A stretch of 6,111 bases of DNA from DASSWG01 sp035704905 (GCA_035704905.1 DASSWN010000138.1:1-6111), one strand, 5' to 3'; positions 1 through 6,009 are shown, numbered from the stretch's first letter. Notes: generated by a model from the letters alone, not told the origin. Numbers and translations: made by a program.

Positions 1-272
1 GAATTGTTCCCGCCCGCGTTCCAGTTGACAAAAGCAACTTCATTCAGGTCCAATCCAATTTTATTCACTTGTTTCCAGTATGAAATAGATGGCTTTTTGG
101 AGGCTGCGAAAAAACTGGCAATTTTTAAACTATCAATACTTGTTGAAGGCGGAAACGGTTTCTTTAAAATAATGCCGGCCGGTTCCAAAACCGAAACCCG
201 CGTTGCGATGGAATCGGTTTGAGCATTTAAAAAAAAAGGCAATAACAGTATGAAAAAGGGAGCAATGCGCAT
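1..272 (-). CDS. DUF3078-like exported protein, N-terminal part (cut by window edge)
   Basis: An open frame of 90 codons starts at an ATG at 272 and runs off the left edge without a stop. The N-terminus (MRIAPFFILLLPFFLNAQT) is a short signal peptide with a probable cleavage after NA at residues 16-17, so the product is exported. Residues 65-90 read SYWKQVNKIGLDLNEVAFVNWNAGG in essence, the tryptophan/asparagine/GG pattern found at the start of DUF3078 proteins, which are common in Flavobacteriia and of unknown function; a beta-rich envelope protein is the usual expectation. The gene starts 30 bases after the purM stop with no promoter-like motif visible between, so co-transcription with purM is likely. 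No Shine-Dalgarno precedes the ATG, as usual in this phylum. The existence of the gene is well supported; the family assignment is from recalled motif pattern only. Confidence 0.75.
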   Translation of the reverse strand, partial: MRIAPFFILLLPFFLNAQTDSIATRVSVLEPAGIILKKPFPPSTSIDSLKIASFFAASKKPSISYWKQVNKIGLDLNEVAFVNWNAGGNN

Positions 273-302
273 TCAGAAAAATTTTAATAGAAAAGAATGG
301 GA

Positions 303-1481
303 TTATTCGTATTGAAAACTTCCGGCTTCGGTTTTTATTGTCAATTTTTTTTGTGAAGAAGTTTCCACACGACCAACAATTTTGGCATCGACATTGAAAG
401 AGTCTGCAATTTCAATGATTTCCGACGCGATTTCTTCCGGAACATAAAGTTCCATTCGATGCCCCATATTGAAAACCTGATACATTTCTTTCCAAGTGGT
501 GTTGCTTTCCTTTTGAATCAGTTTGAACAAAGGCGGAATGTCGAACAAATTGTCTTTCACAATATGCAATTTGTCAATAAAATGAAGGATTTTCGTTTGT
601 CCGCCTCCGCTGCAGTGAACCATTCCATGAATGTCGGTAGCTGAAAATCGGGACAAAATCTTTTTTATGATCGGCGCGTATGTTCGCGTAGGGGAAAGAA
701 CCAGTTTTCCCGCATCTAAGGGCACACCTTCAATCTTATCGGTTAATTTTTTGCTGCCGGAATACACCAATTCTTCTGGCACTGCATGATCGAAACTTTC
801 CGGAAATTTTTCTGCCAAATAATGGTTGAAAACATCATGGCGGGCAGAAGTCAGTCCATTGCTGCCCATTCCGCCGTTATATTCCTCTTCATAGGTCGCT
901 TTTCCGAAAGAGGCCATCCCCACAATCACATCGCCTGCTTGAATGTTTGCGTTGTCGATCACATTTTTGCGTTTCATCCTTGCGGTAACCGTGGAATCGA
1001 CGATAATTGTGCGAACCAAATCGCCCACATCGGCAGTTTCCCCACCTGTGGAATGAATGCTCACGCCATATTTTTTCAAGTTTTCAAGCAATTCTTCGGT
1101 GCCATTGATAATTGCCGAAATTACATTTCCGGGAATCAAATTTTTATTCCGACCAATGGTTGAAGAGAGCAGGATATTGTCGGTGACACCAACGCATAAT
1201 AAGTCGTCAATATTCATCACCAACGCATCTTGCGCAATTCCTTTCCAAACAGATAGATCGCCGGTTTCCCTCCAATAGGAATATGCCAGAGACGATTTCG
1301 TTCCGGCACCATCGGCATGCATTATCAAACAATATTCTTCATCGCCGGTCAAAAAATCGGGAACGATTTTACAAAAAGCTTTTGGAAAAAGGCCTTTGTC
1401 CACATTTTTGATTGCATTGTGAACATCTTCTTTTTCGGCGGAAACACCGCGCTGCGCATAACGTTTGTTGGAGTGGTTCAT
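303..1481 (-). CDS. purM: Phosphoribosylformylglycinamidine cyclo-ligase (AIR synthase)
   Basis: This cytosolic enzyme performs the fifth step of de novo purine synthesis, the ATP-dependent closure of FGAM to aminoimidazole ribonucleotide. Counted from the chosen ATG (392 aa), the visible family motifs are HADGAGTKS (55-63, ATP-binding loop), ALVMNIDDLLCVG (86-98), STGGETADVGD (144-154), GSNGLTSAR (206-214) and, in the C-terminal AIRS_C domain, the HCSGGGQTK and FNMGHRMEL segments. It is longer than the roughly 345-residue E. coli protein; part of the extra length is a YEEEYNGGM segment before GSNGLTSAR, which I recall as normal for Bacteroidota PurM. The frame stays open upstream to an ATG at 1532, but those 17 codons cover the glnN terminator hairpin and a good -7 element, and the conserved homology begins at NKRYAQRGVSAEKEDVHNAI, so the start at 1481 is preferred. 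Transcribed downstream of glnN, with its own promoter; the DUF3078-like gene follows. Confidence 0.93.
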   Translation of the reverse strand: MNHSNKRYAQRGVSAEKEDVHNAIKNVDKGLFPKAFCKIVPDFLTGDEEYCLIMHADGAGTKSSLAYSYWRETGDLSVWKGIAQDALVMNIDDLLCVGVTDNILLSSTIGRNKNLIPGNVISAIINGTEELLENLKKYGVSIHSTGGETADVGDLVRTIIVDSTVTARMKRKNVIDNANIQAGDVIVGMASFGKATYEEEYNGGMGSNGLTSARHDVFNHYLAEKFPESFDHAVPEELVYSGSKKLTDKIEGVPLDAGKLVLSPTRTYAPIIKKILSRFSATDIHGMVHCSGGGQTKILHFIDKLHIVKDNLFDIPPLFKLIQKESNTTWKEMYQVFNMGHRMELYVPEEIASEIIEIADSFNVDAKIVGRVETSSQKKLTIKTEAGSFQYE

Positions 1482-1501
1482 AATGAAGAAAAAGCTGGGT
1501 G

Positions 1502-1509
1502 CAAAAGTA
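1502..1509 (-). promoter_or_regulatory. purM promoter, -7 element
   Basis: On the minus strand this reads TACTTTTG, an exact match to the Bacteroidota TAnnTTTG element. It lies 20 bases before the purM ATG at 1481, giving a short leader of roughly 15 bases. An exact TTG -33 element is not present; an ATG triplet sits at the corresponding spacing of 20. The upstream half of the promoter falls inside the hairpin that ends the glnN transcript. Confidence 0.6.
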
Positions 1510-1517
1510 GGAAATTT

Positions 1518-1551
1518 AAAACCCGTTTCCATAAATTTGGAAAACGGGTTT
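1518..1551 (-). terminator. Terminator hairpin after glnN
   Basis: Arms at 1518-1530 and 1539-1551 pair as AAACCCGTTT with AAACGGGTTT, extended by CC/GG across a single-base bulge, with an 8-base loop. Read on the minus strand the second arm ends in GGGTTT and continues TAAATTT, a short T-rich tail. It lies about 27 bases beyond the glnN stop codon and directly before the purM -7 element, so it most likely ends glnN transcription; the imperfect T tail leaves room for some readthrough into purM. Confidence 0.65.
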
Positions 1552-1577
1552 GGATTCTTGTTCTTTAAATTCGATTT

Positions 1578-3764
1578 TTAGGTAGTGAACAACAATTCCC
1601 TGTATTTGGTCAAGGGCCATAATTCATCATCGATCAAGATTTCGAGTTTATCGCAATGATAACGGATATCTTTGAAAAATGGCTTCACATTATCGCAATA
1701 TGCAAAAGCTTTTTTGGTACCGTCTTCCAGTTTATTGGCCTTTTTTCTTTCCTCAATCATATCGGTGATTCCGCCGTTTATTTTTTCAATATGACGTGAA
1801 ATTTCCTTTATGATAAGAATTTGTTCTTTTGCATGTTCGTGAAAATCCTTTTCGAAGATTTCTTTTAAACCTCGTACATTTTCAATTAAAATATTTTGGT
1901 AACGAATGGCGGTTGGGATTACGTGGTTTCTAGCGATGTCTCCCAAAACGCGTCCTTCGATCTGGATGTGCATGGCATATTCTTCCATGTCAATTTCATA
2001 GCGGGCTTCTACCTCGCGCTGGTTCATTACATTCAATTCTTTGTAAAGGTCGATTGCTTTTTTGCTGATTTTAGCCTTTAAAGCTCTCGGGGTATCTTTA
2101 TGATTGCTCAATCCACGTTTTGCTGCTTCTTTTTCCCAAGCTTCCCCATAACCATCACCCTCGAAACGAATTTTTTTTGATTTTTTAATGTAATCGCGCA
2201 AGACATTGAAGATGGCGTCGTCCTTCTTCATCTTCTTGTCCACAATCAGTTTGTCAACGGCAATTTTGAATTTTTTCAGTTGCTGGGCCACGATGGAATT
2301 CAAAACCGTCATTGGGTTGGAACAGTTTGCTGTTGAGCCGACAGCACGAAATTCAAATTTATTTCCGGTAAACGCGAAGGGTGACGTCCGGTTGCGATCG
2401 GTGTTGTCTAGTAATATTTCGGGAATTTTTCCCACTACATTCAATTTCAGTTCTGTCTTTTCTTGGGGCGAAAGTTTTCCGTCGGTAACTTTTTCCAGTT
2501 CATTCAGCACTTGGGTCAATTGGGAGCCGATGAAAACGGAAATGATTGCCGGCGGTGCTTCATTTGCCCCCAAACGATGATCGTTGGAAGCCGTTGCAAT
2601 TGAGGCCCGCACAAGTTCTTCATTGTCGTAAACCGCTTTAATAGTGTTCACGAAAAAAGTAAGGAAACGCAAATTCTTCATCGGGGTGGTTCCCGGACCA
2701 AGCAGGTTCACTCCTGTATCGGTGCTCATGGACCAATTGTTGTGTTTCCCGCTTCCATTTACACCGGCAAATGGTTTTTCGTGAAAAAGCACTTCGAAAT
2801 AATGGCGTTCCGCAACTTTGTGCATTAAGTCCATGAGCAGTAAATTATGATCTACTGCCAAATTAGCTTCTTCAAAAATAGGGGCTAGTTCAAACTGATT
2901 GGGTGCAACTTCATTATGCCGCGTTTTTACGGGCACGCCCAAAATCATACATTCGGTTTCCAAATCACGCATAAAGTTTAGAACACGCGAAGGAATTGCC
3001 CCAAAATAATGATCGTCCAACTGTTGACCTTTTGCCGGCGGATGACCCAAAACCGTTCTGCCGGTTATTTCAATATCCGGTCGGGAAGCCGCAAGTGCAG
3101 AATCAATAAGGAAATATTCCTGTTCCCAACCTAAAGTGGCATTCACTTTGGTAACTTTCTTATCGAAGTATTTGCAAACCGCTGTGGCTGCATCGTCCAA
3201 AGCAGCCAGGGAACGCAAAAGTGGTGTTTTATAGTCCAAAGCTTCCCCGGTATAAGAAACAAAAACCGTTGGAATGCACAAGGTAGTTCCTAAAATAAAA
3301 GCCGGTGAGGTCGGATCCCAGGCCGTGTAGCCCCGCGCTTCGAAAGTATTTCTAATTCCACCGCTTGGAAAACTGGATGCATCGGGTTCTTGCTGTACCA
3401 ATTGGCCGCCACCAAATTTTTCAATGGAAGCTCCATTTCCCACTGTTTCAAAAAAGGCATCATGTTTTTCGGCCGTGGAACCGGTAAGCGGTTGAAACCA
3501 ATGTGTATAATGTGTTGCACCTTTAGAAATGGCCCATTCTTTCATTCCTGTGGAAATGTGATCTGCCAAATCCCGTCTAATTTTTGTTCCGCGCTGAATG
3601 GCATCCATTACTCCCGAGTACGAATCTTTGGTAAGATATTGATGCATTGCTTTTTCATTAAAAACGTTTTTGCCAAAAAGTTCCGAACGACGGATTTTTT
3701 CAGTAATTTCAACCGGTTTGCGGTGAAGGGTTTCTTGTAATGCTTGAAATCGTAGTGTGGCCAT
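1578..3764 (-). CDS. glnN: Glutamine synthetase type III (GSIII)
   Basis: It makes glutamine from glutamate, ammonia and ATP in the cytosol and is the main ammonia-assimilating step in many Bacteroidota. The length of 728 aa fits the GSIII family (about 700-730) and not GSI or GSII. The N-terminal GSIII-specific region carries KFGGGQLVQQEPDASSFPSGG (from 116) and ARGYTAWDPTSPAF (143-156). The catalytic domain shows GWEQEYFLID (212-221, metal-binding glutamates), TRHNEVAPNQFELAP (281-295), NGSGKHNNWSMST (336-348, ATP/ammonium region), DHRLGANEAPPAIIS (395-409) and NRTSPFAFTGNKFEFRAVGS (458-477). The helical C-terminal part ends in DDELWPLTKYRELLF, the usual GSIII tail. The start (MATLRFQAL) follows a good -7 element by about 30 bases. 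The frame is intact and no active-site residue appears to be lost. It is the first gene of its direction after a 322-base gap and is closed by a hairpin terminator. Many databases label it glnA type III. Confidence 0.96.
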   Translation of the reverse strand: MATLRFQALQETLHRKPVEITEKIRRSELFGKNVFNEKAMHQYLTKDSYSGVMDAIQRGTKIRRDLADHISTGMKEWAISKGATHYTHWFQPLTGSTAEKHDAFFETVGNGASIEKFGGGQLVQQEPDASSFPSGGIRNTFEARGYTAWDPTSPAFILGTTLCIPTVFVSYTGEALDYKTPLLRSLAALDDAATAVCKYFDKKVTKVNATLGWEQEYFLIDSALAASRPDIEITGRTVLGHPPAKGQQLDDHYFGAIPSRVLNFMRDLETECMILGVPVKTRHNEVAPNQFELAPIFEEANLAVDHNLLLMDLMHKVAERHYFEVLFHEKPFAGVNGSGKHNNWSMSTDTGVNLLGPGTTPMKNLRFLTFFVNTIKAVYDNEELVRASIATASNDHRLGANEAPPAIISVFIGSQLTQVLNELEKVTDGKLSPQEKTELKLNVVGKIPEILLDNTDRNRTSPFAFTGNKFEFRAVGSTANCSNPMTVLNSIVAQQLKKFKIAVDKLIVDKKMKKDDAIFNVLRDYIKKSKKIRFEGDGYGEAWEKEAAKRGLSNHKDTPRALKAKISKKAIDLYKELNVMNQREVEARYEIDMEEYAMHIQIEGRVLGDIARNHVIPTAIRYQNILIENVRGLKEIFEKDFHEHAKEQILIIKEISRHIEKINGGITDMIEERKKANKLEDGTKKAFAYCDNVKPFFKDIRYHCDKLEILIDDELWPLTKYRELLFTT

Positions 3765-3794
3765 CGATTATATTATATGCTTTTTTTATGGGTA

Positions 3795-3802
3795 CAAATA
3801 TA
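3795..3802 (-). promoter_or_regulatory. glnN promoter, -7 element
   Basis: The minus strand reads TATATTTG, an exact TAnnTTTG match, 30 bases upstream of the glnN ATG at 3764. No clear TTG is found at the usual 19-21 base spacing upstream; the region there is a run of A followed by a GC-richer GGGGTGC, so an activator may be needed. No other exact minus-strand match to this element is seen in the gap. Confidence 0.6.
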
Positions 3803-4026
3803 CTTTTTTTTGAAAGCACCCCTGTTTTTTTTAATATATTTTTTCATAGAGCTTCTTTTTTAGTGAAGACCCCCTGAAAATAATTGAAAATAGGATTTCT
3901 GTTTATTTTTTAAATAGTTCTGTTCAGTAACCATGCAGAATATTTATGATTTCCTTAAAATTTGGGATGGCGACTTTTCGTAACTTGGGGCACAAGTTTT
4001 TTTGATTAATTGGTTTATAGAATTTG
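3803..4026. other. AT-rich gap between divergent genes
   Basis: This part of the 322-base space between glnN and the exported-protein gene holds no open frame I can support and no tRNA-like structure. A weak plus-strand promoter candidate is TTTG at 3961-3964, 16 bases, then TAACTTGG at 3981-3988 (one mismatch to TAnnTTTG and a short spacer). Two near-matches with one base too many (TA-N3-TTTG) end at 3964 and 4026. None is strong enough to name as the promoter of the downstream gene. The gap is long and could hold regulatory sites for nitrogen control of glnN, but no known site is recognised. Confidence 0.4.
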
Positions 4027-4061
4027 ACCGGTTTTTTGGGGTAAAAAATTAAAAAACCGGT
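4027..4061 (+). terminator. Perfect 11-bp hairpin with T-rich tail in a leader region
   Basis: ACCGGTTTTTT at 4027-4037 pairs perfectly with AAAAAACCGGT at 4051-4061, leaving a 13-base loop. On the plus strand it is followed by TTTAATT, the layout of an intrinsic terminator, though only four of the pairs are CCGG and the rest A/T. It ends 25 bases before the ATG at 4087, yet no plus-strand gene precedes it. It could end a small unannotated RNA, act as an attenuator for the exported-protein gene, stabilise its leader, or be a dyad bound by a protein. The role is undetermined. Confidence 0.5.
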
Positions 4062-4086
4062 TTTAATTCAACTAAAAAATACTGCG

Positions 4087-4554
4087 ATGAAAAATAGAAA
4101 AAATATTTTTTTGGAAATAAATACCGTGAAAATCTTATTTATAATTCCCGCAATAGTTTTTGGCTTGCTGGTTTTTTCGCAACTGGCACTGGCAAACGAA
4201 AATCCCTCTGAAAATAAGGAAATTCTGTTTTCTCAGGAACCTTCCTTTACAATCAATTCCAATACAAGCAAAGGCGAACTGCAAAAAATCGAAAAGTATT
4301 TTGCCGCAAATCATCCGCACCTGTTGGTGAAATTTGCGAATGTTGTTGTGGATCCAGTTGGACTCGTTGCTTTTGATTTGCAACTTAAGTTCAAAGGGGA
4401 ATCGAAATTTCATACTAGATTGCGCAGAAATGGAGGGGAAGATGATTGGTCTTTGCGAATACAATATGTAGATGGGCCAAGTCTAAAAGTGCAACAGACA
4501 GGTGTGCGAAATGTTACCCTGATTATTTCCAAAGATAATTTGAAAACGATGTAA
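4087..4554 (+). CDS. Exported protein of unknown function, 155 aa
   Basis: I do not recognise a named family with certainty. The N-terminus has a basic start (MKNRKN), a hydrophobic stretch at residues 16-36 and an ALA-NE cleavage site after residue 36, so the product is probably exported to the periplasm; it could instead stay anchored by that helix. The mature part of about 119 residues has no cysteine and no further membrane segment. Residues 54-72 (FTINSNTSKGELQKIEKYF) followed by a KFANV segment and an alternating FDLQLKFKG strand resemble the small periplasmic region seen at the C-terminal end of some flavobacterial M56/BlaR1-like proteins; that is a recalled resemblance, not a demonstrated homology. 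The C-terminal third (RIQYVDGPSLKVQQTGVRNVTLII) looks beta-rich. No protease or other catalytic motif is visible. A 50-residue gene follows after 30 bases on the same strand, possibly in the same transcript. Confidence 0.7.
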   Translation: MKNRKNIFLEINTVKILFIIPAIVFGLLVFSQLALANENPSENKEILFSQEPSFTINSNTSKGELQKIEKYFAANHPHLLVKFANVVVDPVGLVAFDLQLKFKGESKFHTRLRRNGGEDDWSLRIQYVDGPSLKVQQTGVRNVTLIISKDNLKTM

Positions 4555-4584
4555 ACTGTATTTTGTTTACTGAAATAATAAAAG

Positions 4585-4737
4585 ATGAAACGGCGTATTT
4601 TTCAAATTTTGGCAAAATTGAATAAACGGATTTTACCGAATTTCACCAAGAAACGTTTGGATTTGTCAGAAGCCTCAAAGTTCCAGTTGGCTATTTTAGG
4701 ATGGAAAACTTGGGTCACAAAGAATGCGCTTGGTTAA
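4585..4737 (+). CDS. Small highly basic protein, 50 aa
   Basis: An ATG at 4585 opens a 50-codon frame ending in TAA at 4735-4737. The product begins MKRRIFQILAKLNKRILPNF and ends WKTWVTKNALG. It has 12 Lys/Arg against 2 Asp/Glu, two tryptophans near the end and no signal peptide or membrane segment, suggesting a cytosolic nucleic-acid or ribosome-associated protein, or an amphipathic membrane binder. I recall closely similar small proteins in many Flavobacteriia (a pattern of ILAKLNK, LPSFTK, LDLSKASK, then WR..VTKNAL), sometimes labelled SsrA-binding protein in databases; that label is doubtful because it is far shorter than SmpB. It starts 30 bases after the exported-protein gene and its last four bases overlap the end of apt, read from the other strand. 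No separate promoter is evident. The conserved pattern is the main reason to treat it as real. Confidence 0.72.
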   Translation: MKRRIFQILAKLNKRILPNFTKKRLDLSEASKFQLAILGWKTWVTKNALG

Positions 4738-5252
4738 AAATGCAATAAACTGAAAATAGGATAATCGGATAATTTTTTCCTTCCATACAAGCTCTTCAAT
4801 TCCATTAAGAAATTACACTGAACGATTTTTCCGCCTAATTTTTCGATTAATTCACATGCTGCACGTGCTGTGCCGCCGGTGGCCAGCACATCGTCATGCA
4901 GCAAAACATTTTCATCTTTTGAAATGGCATCTTCATGAATTTCCAGAGCGTCCATTCCATATTCCAAAGCATACGGGACTTTTAAAGTATTGAAAGGGAG
5001 TTTTCCTGGCTTGCGGGCCGGAACAAAACCTGCGTTGAGTTTTTCGGCCAGCATTGTTCCGAATAAAAATCCGCGCGCTTCAATTCCAACGACTTTATGA
5101 ATATTGGTTTCCGGTAAATTTTTCAATAACCGATCCAACGCTGTTTTCATTGCTTCCGGATGCTGCAAAAGAGGGGTGATATCTTTGAAATTAATTCCGG
5201 GTTTGGGAAAACCCGGAATTTCGCGAATGTAGTCCTCAAGGTGCATTGACAT
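4734..5252 (-). CDS. apt: Adenine phosphoribosyltransferase
   Basis: This cytosolic salvage enzyme converts adenine and PRPP to AMP and pyrophosphate. The product is 172 aa from the chosen ATG, the normal size for the family. Visible motifs are IPGFPKPGINFKDITPLL (12-29), the adenine-side GIEARGFLFG (56-65), the flexible-loop region RKPGKLPF (80-87), LEYGMDALEIHEDAI (96-110) and the PRPP-binding signature VLLHDDVLATGGTA (116-129), with two acidic residues followed by the ATGGTA loop. The frame extends upstream to a GTG at 5288, but those 12 codons contain a -7-like element and are rich in lysine without family similarity. ATG at 5252 or 5246 are both plausible; the first is reported. Its stop codon shares TTAA with the stop of the convergent small gene, and no terminator is visible beyond it. 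With purM it gives the window one de novo and one salvage purine gene, but the two are not in one operon. Confidence 0.94.
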   Translation of the reverse strand: MSMHLEDYIREIPGFPKPGINFKDITPLLQHPEAMKTALDRLLKNLPETNIHKVVGIEARGFLFGTMLAEKLNAGFVPARKPGKLPFNTLKVPYALEYGMDALEIHEDAISKDENVLLHDDVLATGGTARAACELIEKLGGKIVQCNFLMELKSLYGRKKLSDYPIFSLLHF

Positions 5253-5277
5253 TTGTTTGAGTTTGCTTTTCTTGCAC

Positions 5278-5285
5278 CGAAAATA
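5278..5285 (-). promoter_or_regulatory. Likely apt promoter, -7 element
   Basis: The minus strand reads TATTTTCG, one mismatch from TAnnTTTG, 25 bases before the apt ATG at 5252. This position would give a leader of about 20 bases, similar to purM. A convincing -33 element is not seen. Its location inside the longest possible reading frame is one argument against starting apt at the GTG at 5288. Confidence 0.4.
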
Positions 5286-5426
5286 CACTTTTTTAGTGAT
5301 ATTAAACTATTTTGGGAAATGTTGATTCATGGCTCAAGTAATCGAAGGATAATTAAAGAATAATGTGTGGTGAATTTATGAGGGTTTTAAATCAAAACAA
5401 AAAGACAAAATCGAATACAAATAAAA

Positions 5427-5472
5427 AAAAAACAAAGCTCTTAAACTACTGGTTTTAAGAGCTTTGTTTTTT
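5427..5472 (-). terminator. Strong intrinsic terminator after the XRE-like gene
   Basis: Two 19-base arms (5427-5445 and 5454-5472) are perfectly complementary, with an 8-base loop. The core is CAAAGCTCTTAAA paired with TTTAAGAGCTTTG. On the minus strand the stem runs into a tract of ten T (5432 down to 5423), which is ideal for intrinsic termination. It begins 73 bases beyond the stop codon of the XRE-like gene and separates it from apt, which reads the same way. On the plus strand the stem ends in six T, so it could work in both directions. Confidence 0.85.
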
Positions 5473-5545
5473 GTTGTGACCTTGCCAGTGTTCTTGTCCC
5501 ACACTAAATAACGTTAATAATCAGTTAGTTGCGTAACGGCTTGTG
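5473..5545. other. 3' untranslated stretch of the XRE-like gene
   Basis: These 73 bases lie between the regulator stop codon and its terminator. They contain a short palindrome TAACGTTA at 5510-5517 and no open frame, tRNA-like fold or obvious direct repeat. The stretch from 5475 to 5505 is less AT-rich than the sequence on either side. Nothing further can be assigned. Confidence 0.3.
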
Positions 5546-5917
5546 TCATTTTTGAGACATTAGCCCTTGCGCGATTTCGGTTATGATCTCTTTGGCTTCT
5601 TTTTTTTTCAGGCATTCCAACACTCCCTTTTCAAAATTTGTTAACTCTTTTTTATAGGCCGCCGGTTCTTCGGCAGCTATGTGTTTCCCTTCTGTATTTT
5701 CCCGCTCCATCGGCACGTTTGCCCCAAGGAGCCAATTTCCGTCAACTGGAAAGGTGCGGTAAATTTTCTCCAGCACGTGCGAGCCAATGTTAGATTCATT
5801 GTTGATCGCTTTGGAAATGTAGCTTGTTGGCAGCTGCACTTTTCTGTCGAATTCGTTGTACGACAAGCCATAGAACTTGATCAACTGCGCTACCCTGTGG
5901 ATGGTTTTTGTGTTCAT
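5546..5917 (-). CDS. XRE-like helix-turn-helix transcriptional regulator
   Basis: A 123-residue protein from the ATG at 5917. Residues 5-64 form a compact DNA-binding domain of the Cro/phage-repressor kind found in many Bacteroidota: a first helix (HRVAQLIKFYG), the helix-turn-helix LSYNEFDRKVQLPTSYISKAI (18-38), then SNIGSHVLEKIYRTFPVDGNWLLGA, which matches the recurring NIGSDVLEKI...P.IN..WLLTG pattern of this group. A charged linker (71-91, Glu-rich) leads to a lysine/glutamate-rich helix (94-119) that may mediate dimerisation. No protease-type LexA/CI C-terminal domain is present. The frame can be extended to a TTG at 5941, but that lies at the edge of a palindrome, so the ATG is preferred. 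Two related dyads lie upstream and suggest autoregulation; a reading frame diverges from the same gap. Its target genes are not visible here. Confidence 0.85.
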   Translation of the reverse strand: MNTKTIHRVAQLIKFYGLSYNEFDRKVQLPTSYISKAINNESNIGSHVLEKIYRTFPVDGNWLLGANVPMERENTEGKHIAAEEPAAYKKELTNFEKGVLECLKKKEAKEIITEIAQGLMSQK

Positions 5918-5939
5918 TTTTTCCAATAAAAAATTATTC

Positions 5940-5955
5940 AAAGAAAATTTTCTTT
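5940..5955. promoter_or_regulatory. Operator-like perfect palindrome (dyad 1)
   Basis: AAAGAAAATTTTCTTT is a perfect 16-bp palindrome, 22 bases upstream of the regulator ATG at 5917. It has the form AAAG-N8-CTTT, the same as the second dyad 31 bp away. A binding site for the adjacent XRE-like dimer is the natural reading, but A/T-rich palindromes also arise easily by chance in DNA of this composition. Confidence 0.5.
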
Positions 5956-5961
5956 AAAAAG

Positions 5962-5993
5962 TTTGGTGGTAAAGAAAATATACTTTACTATTG
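5962..5993 (+). promoter_or_regulatory. Candidate rightward promoter overlapping dyad 2
   Basis: TTTG at 5962-5965, a 20-base spacer and TACTATTG at 5986-5993 fit the Bacteroidota -33/-7 layout with one mismatch in the -7 element. Dyad 2 lies between and over these elements, so a bound regulator would block it. Transcription would start near 6000 and leave a leader of about 55 bases before the ATG at 6054. Confidence 0.4.
5969..5988. promoter_or_regulatory. Operator-like dyad (dyad 2)
   Basis: GTAAAGAAAATATACTTTAC has 6-base arms GTAAAG/CTTTAC separated by 8 bases. It shares the AAAG-AAAAT-N3-CTTT frame with dyad 1, differing only at two of the eight central bases. The centres of the two dyads are 31 bp apart, close to three helical turns, so dimers bound at both would face the same side. 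It also overlaps the candidate rightward promoter and a leftward TATATTTT element. Confidence 0.55.
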
Positions 5994-6009
5994 CATAACA
6001 TTAATGAAG

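Noticed and set aside
786..1568. Plus-strand open frames opposite purM (786-1163, 1057-1278, 1317-1568)
   Set aside because: They lie antisense to a gene with clear family motifs, have no recognisable domains or promoters, and follow from the codon use of purM.
2206..3740. Open frames overlapping glnN in other frames (2206-2580, 3390-3740 plus strand; 3290-3520 minus strand)
   Set aside because: All are inside the intact GSIII coding sequence, whose motifs are complete; their products show no family pattern.
4135..4464. Minus-strand open frame of 109 codons opposite the exported-protein gene
   Set aside because: The plus-strand frame has a convincing signal peptide and cleavage site, while the minus-strand product has no coherent domain pattern and no -7 element upstream.
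5378..5458. Plus-strand 26-codon frame (MRVLNQNKKTK...)
   Set aside because: It runs through poly-A and into the terminator stem, with lysine/asparagine content explained by the A-rich sequence alone.
5427..5472. The 19-bp inverted repeat as the end of an insertion sequence or a recombination site
   Set aside because: There is no transposase or integrase nearby and no flanking target duplication; the T tract and place after a stop codon fit a terminator.
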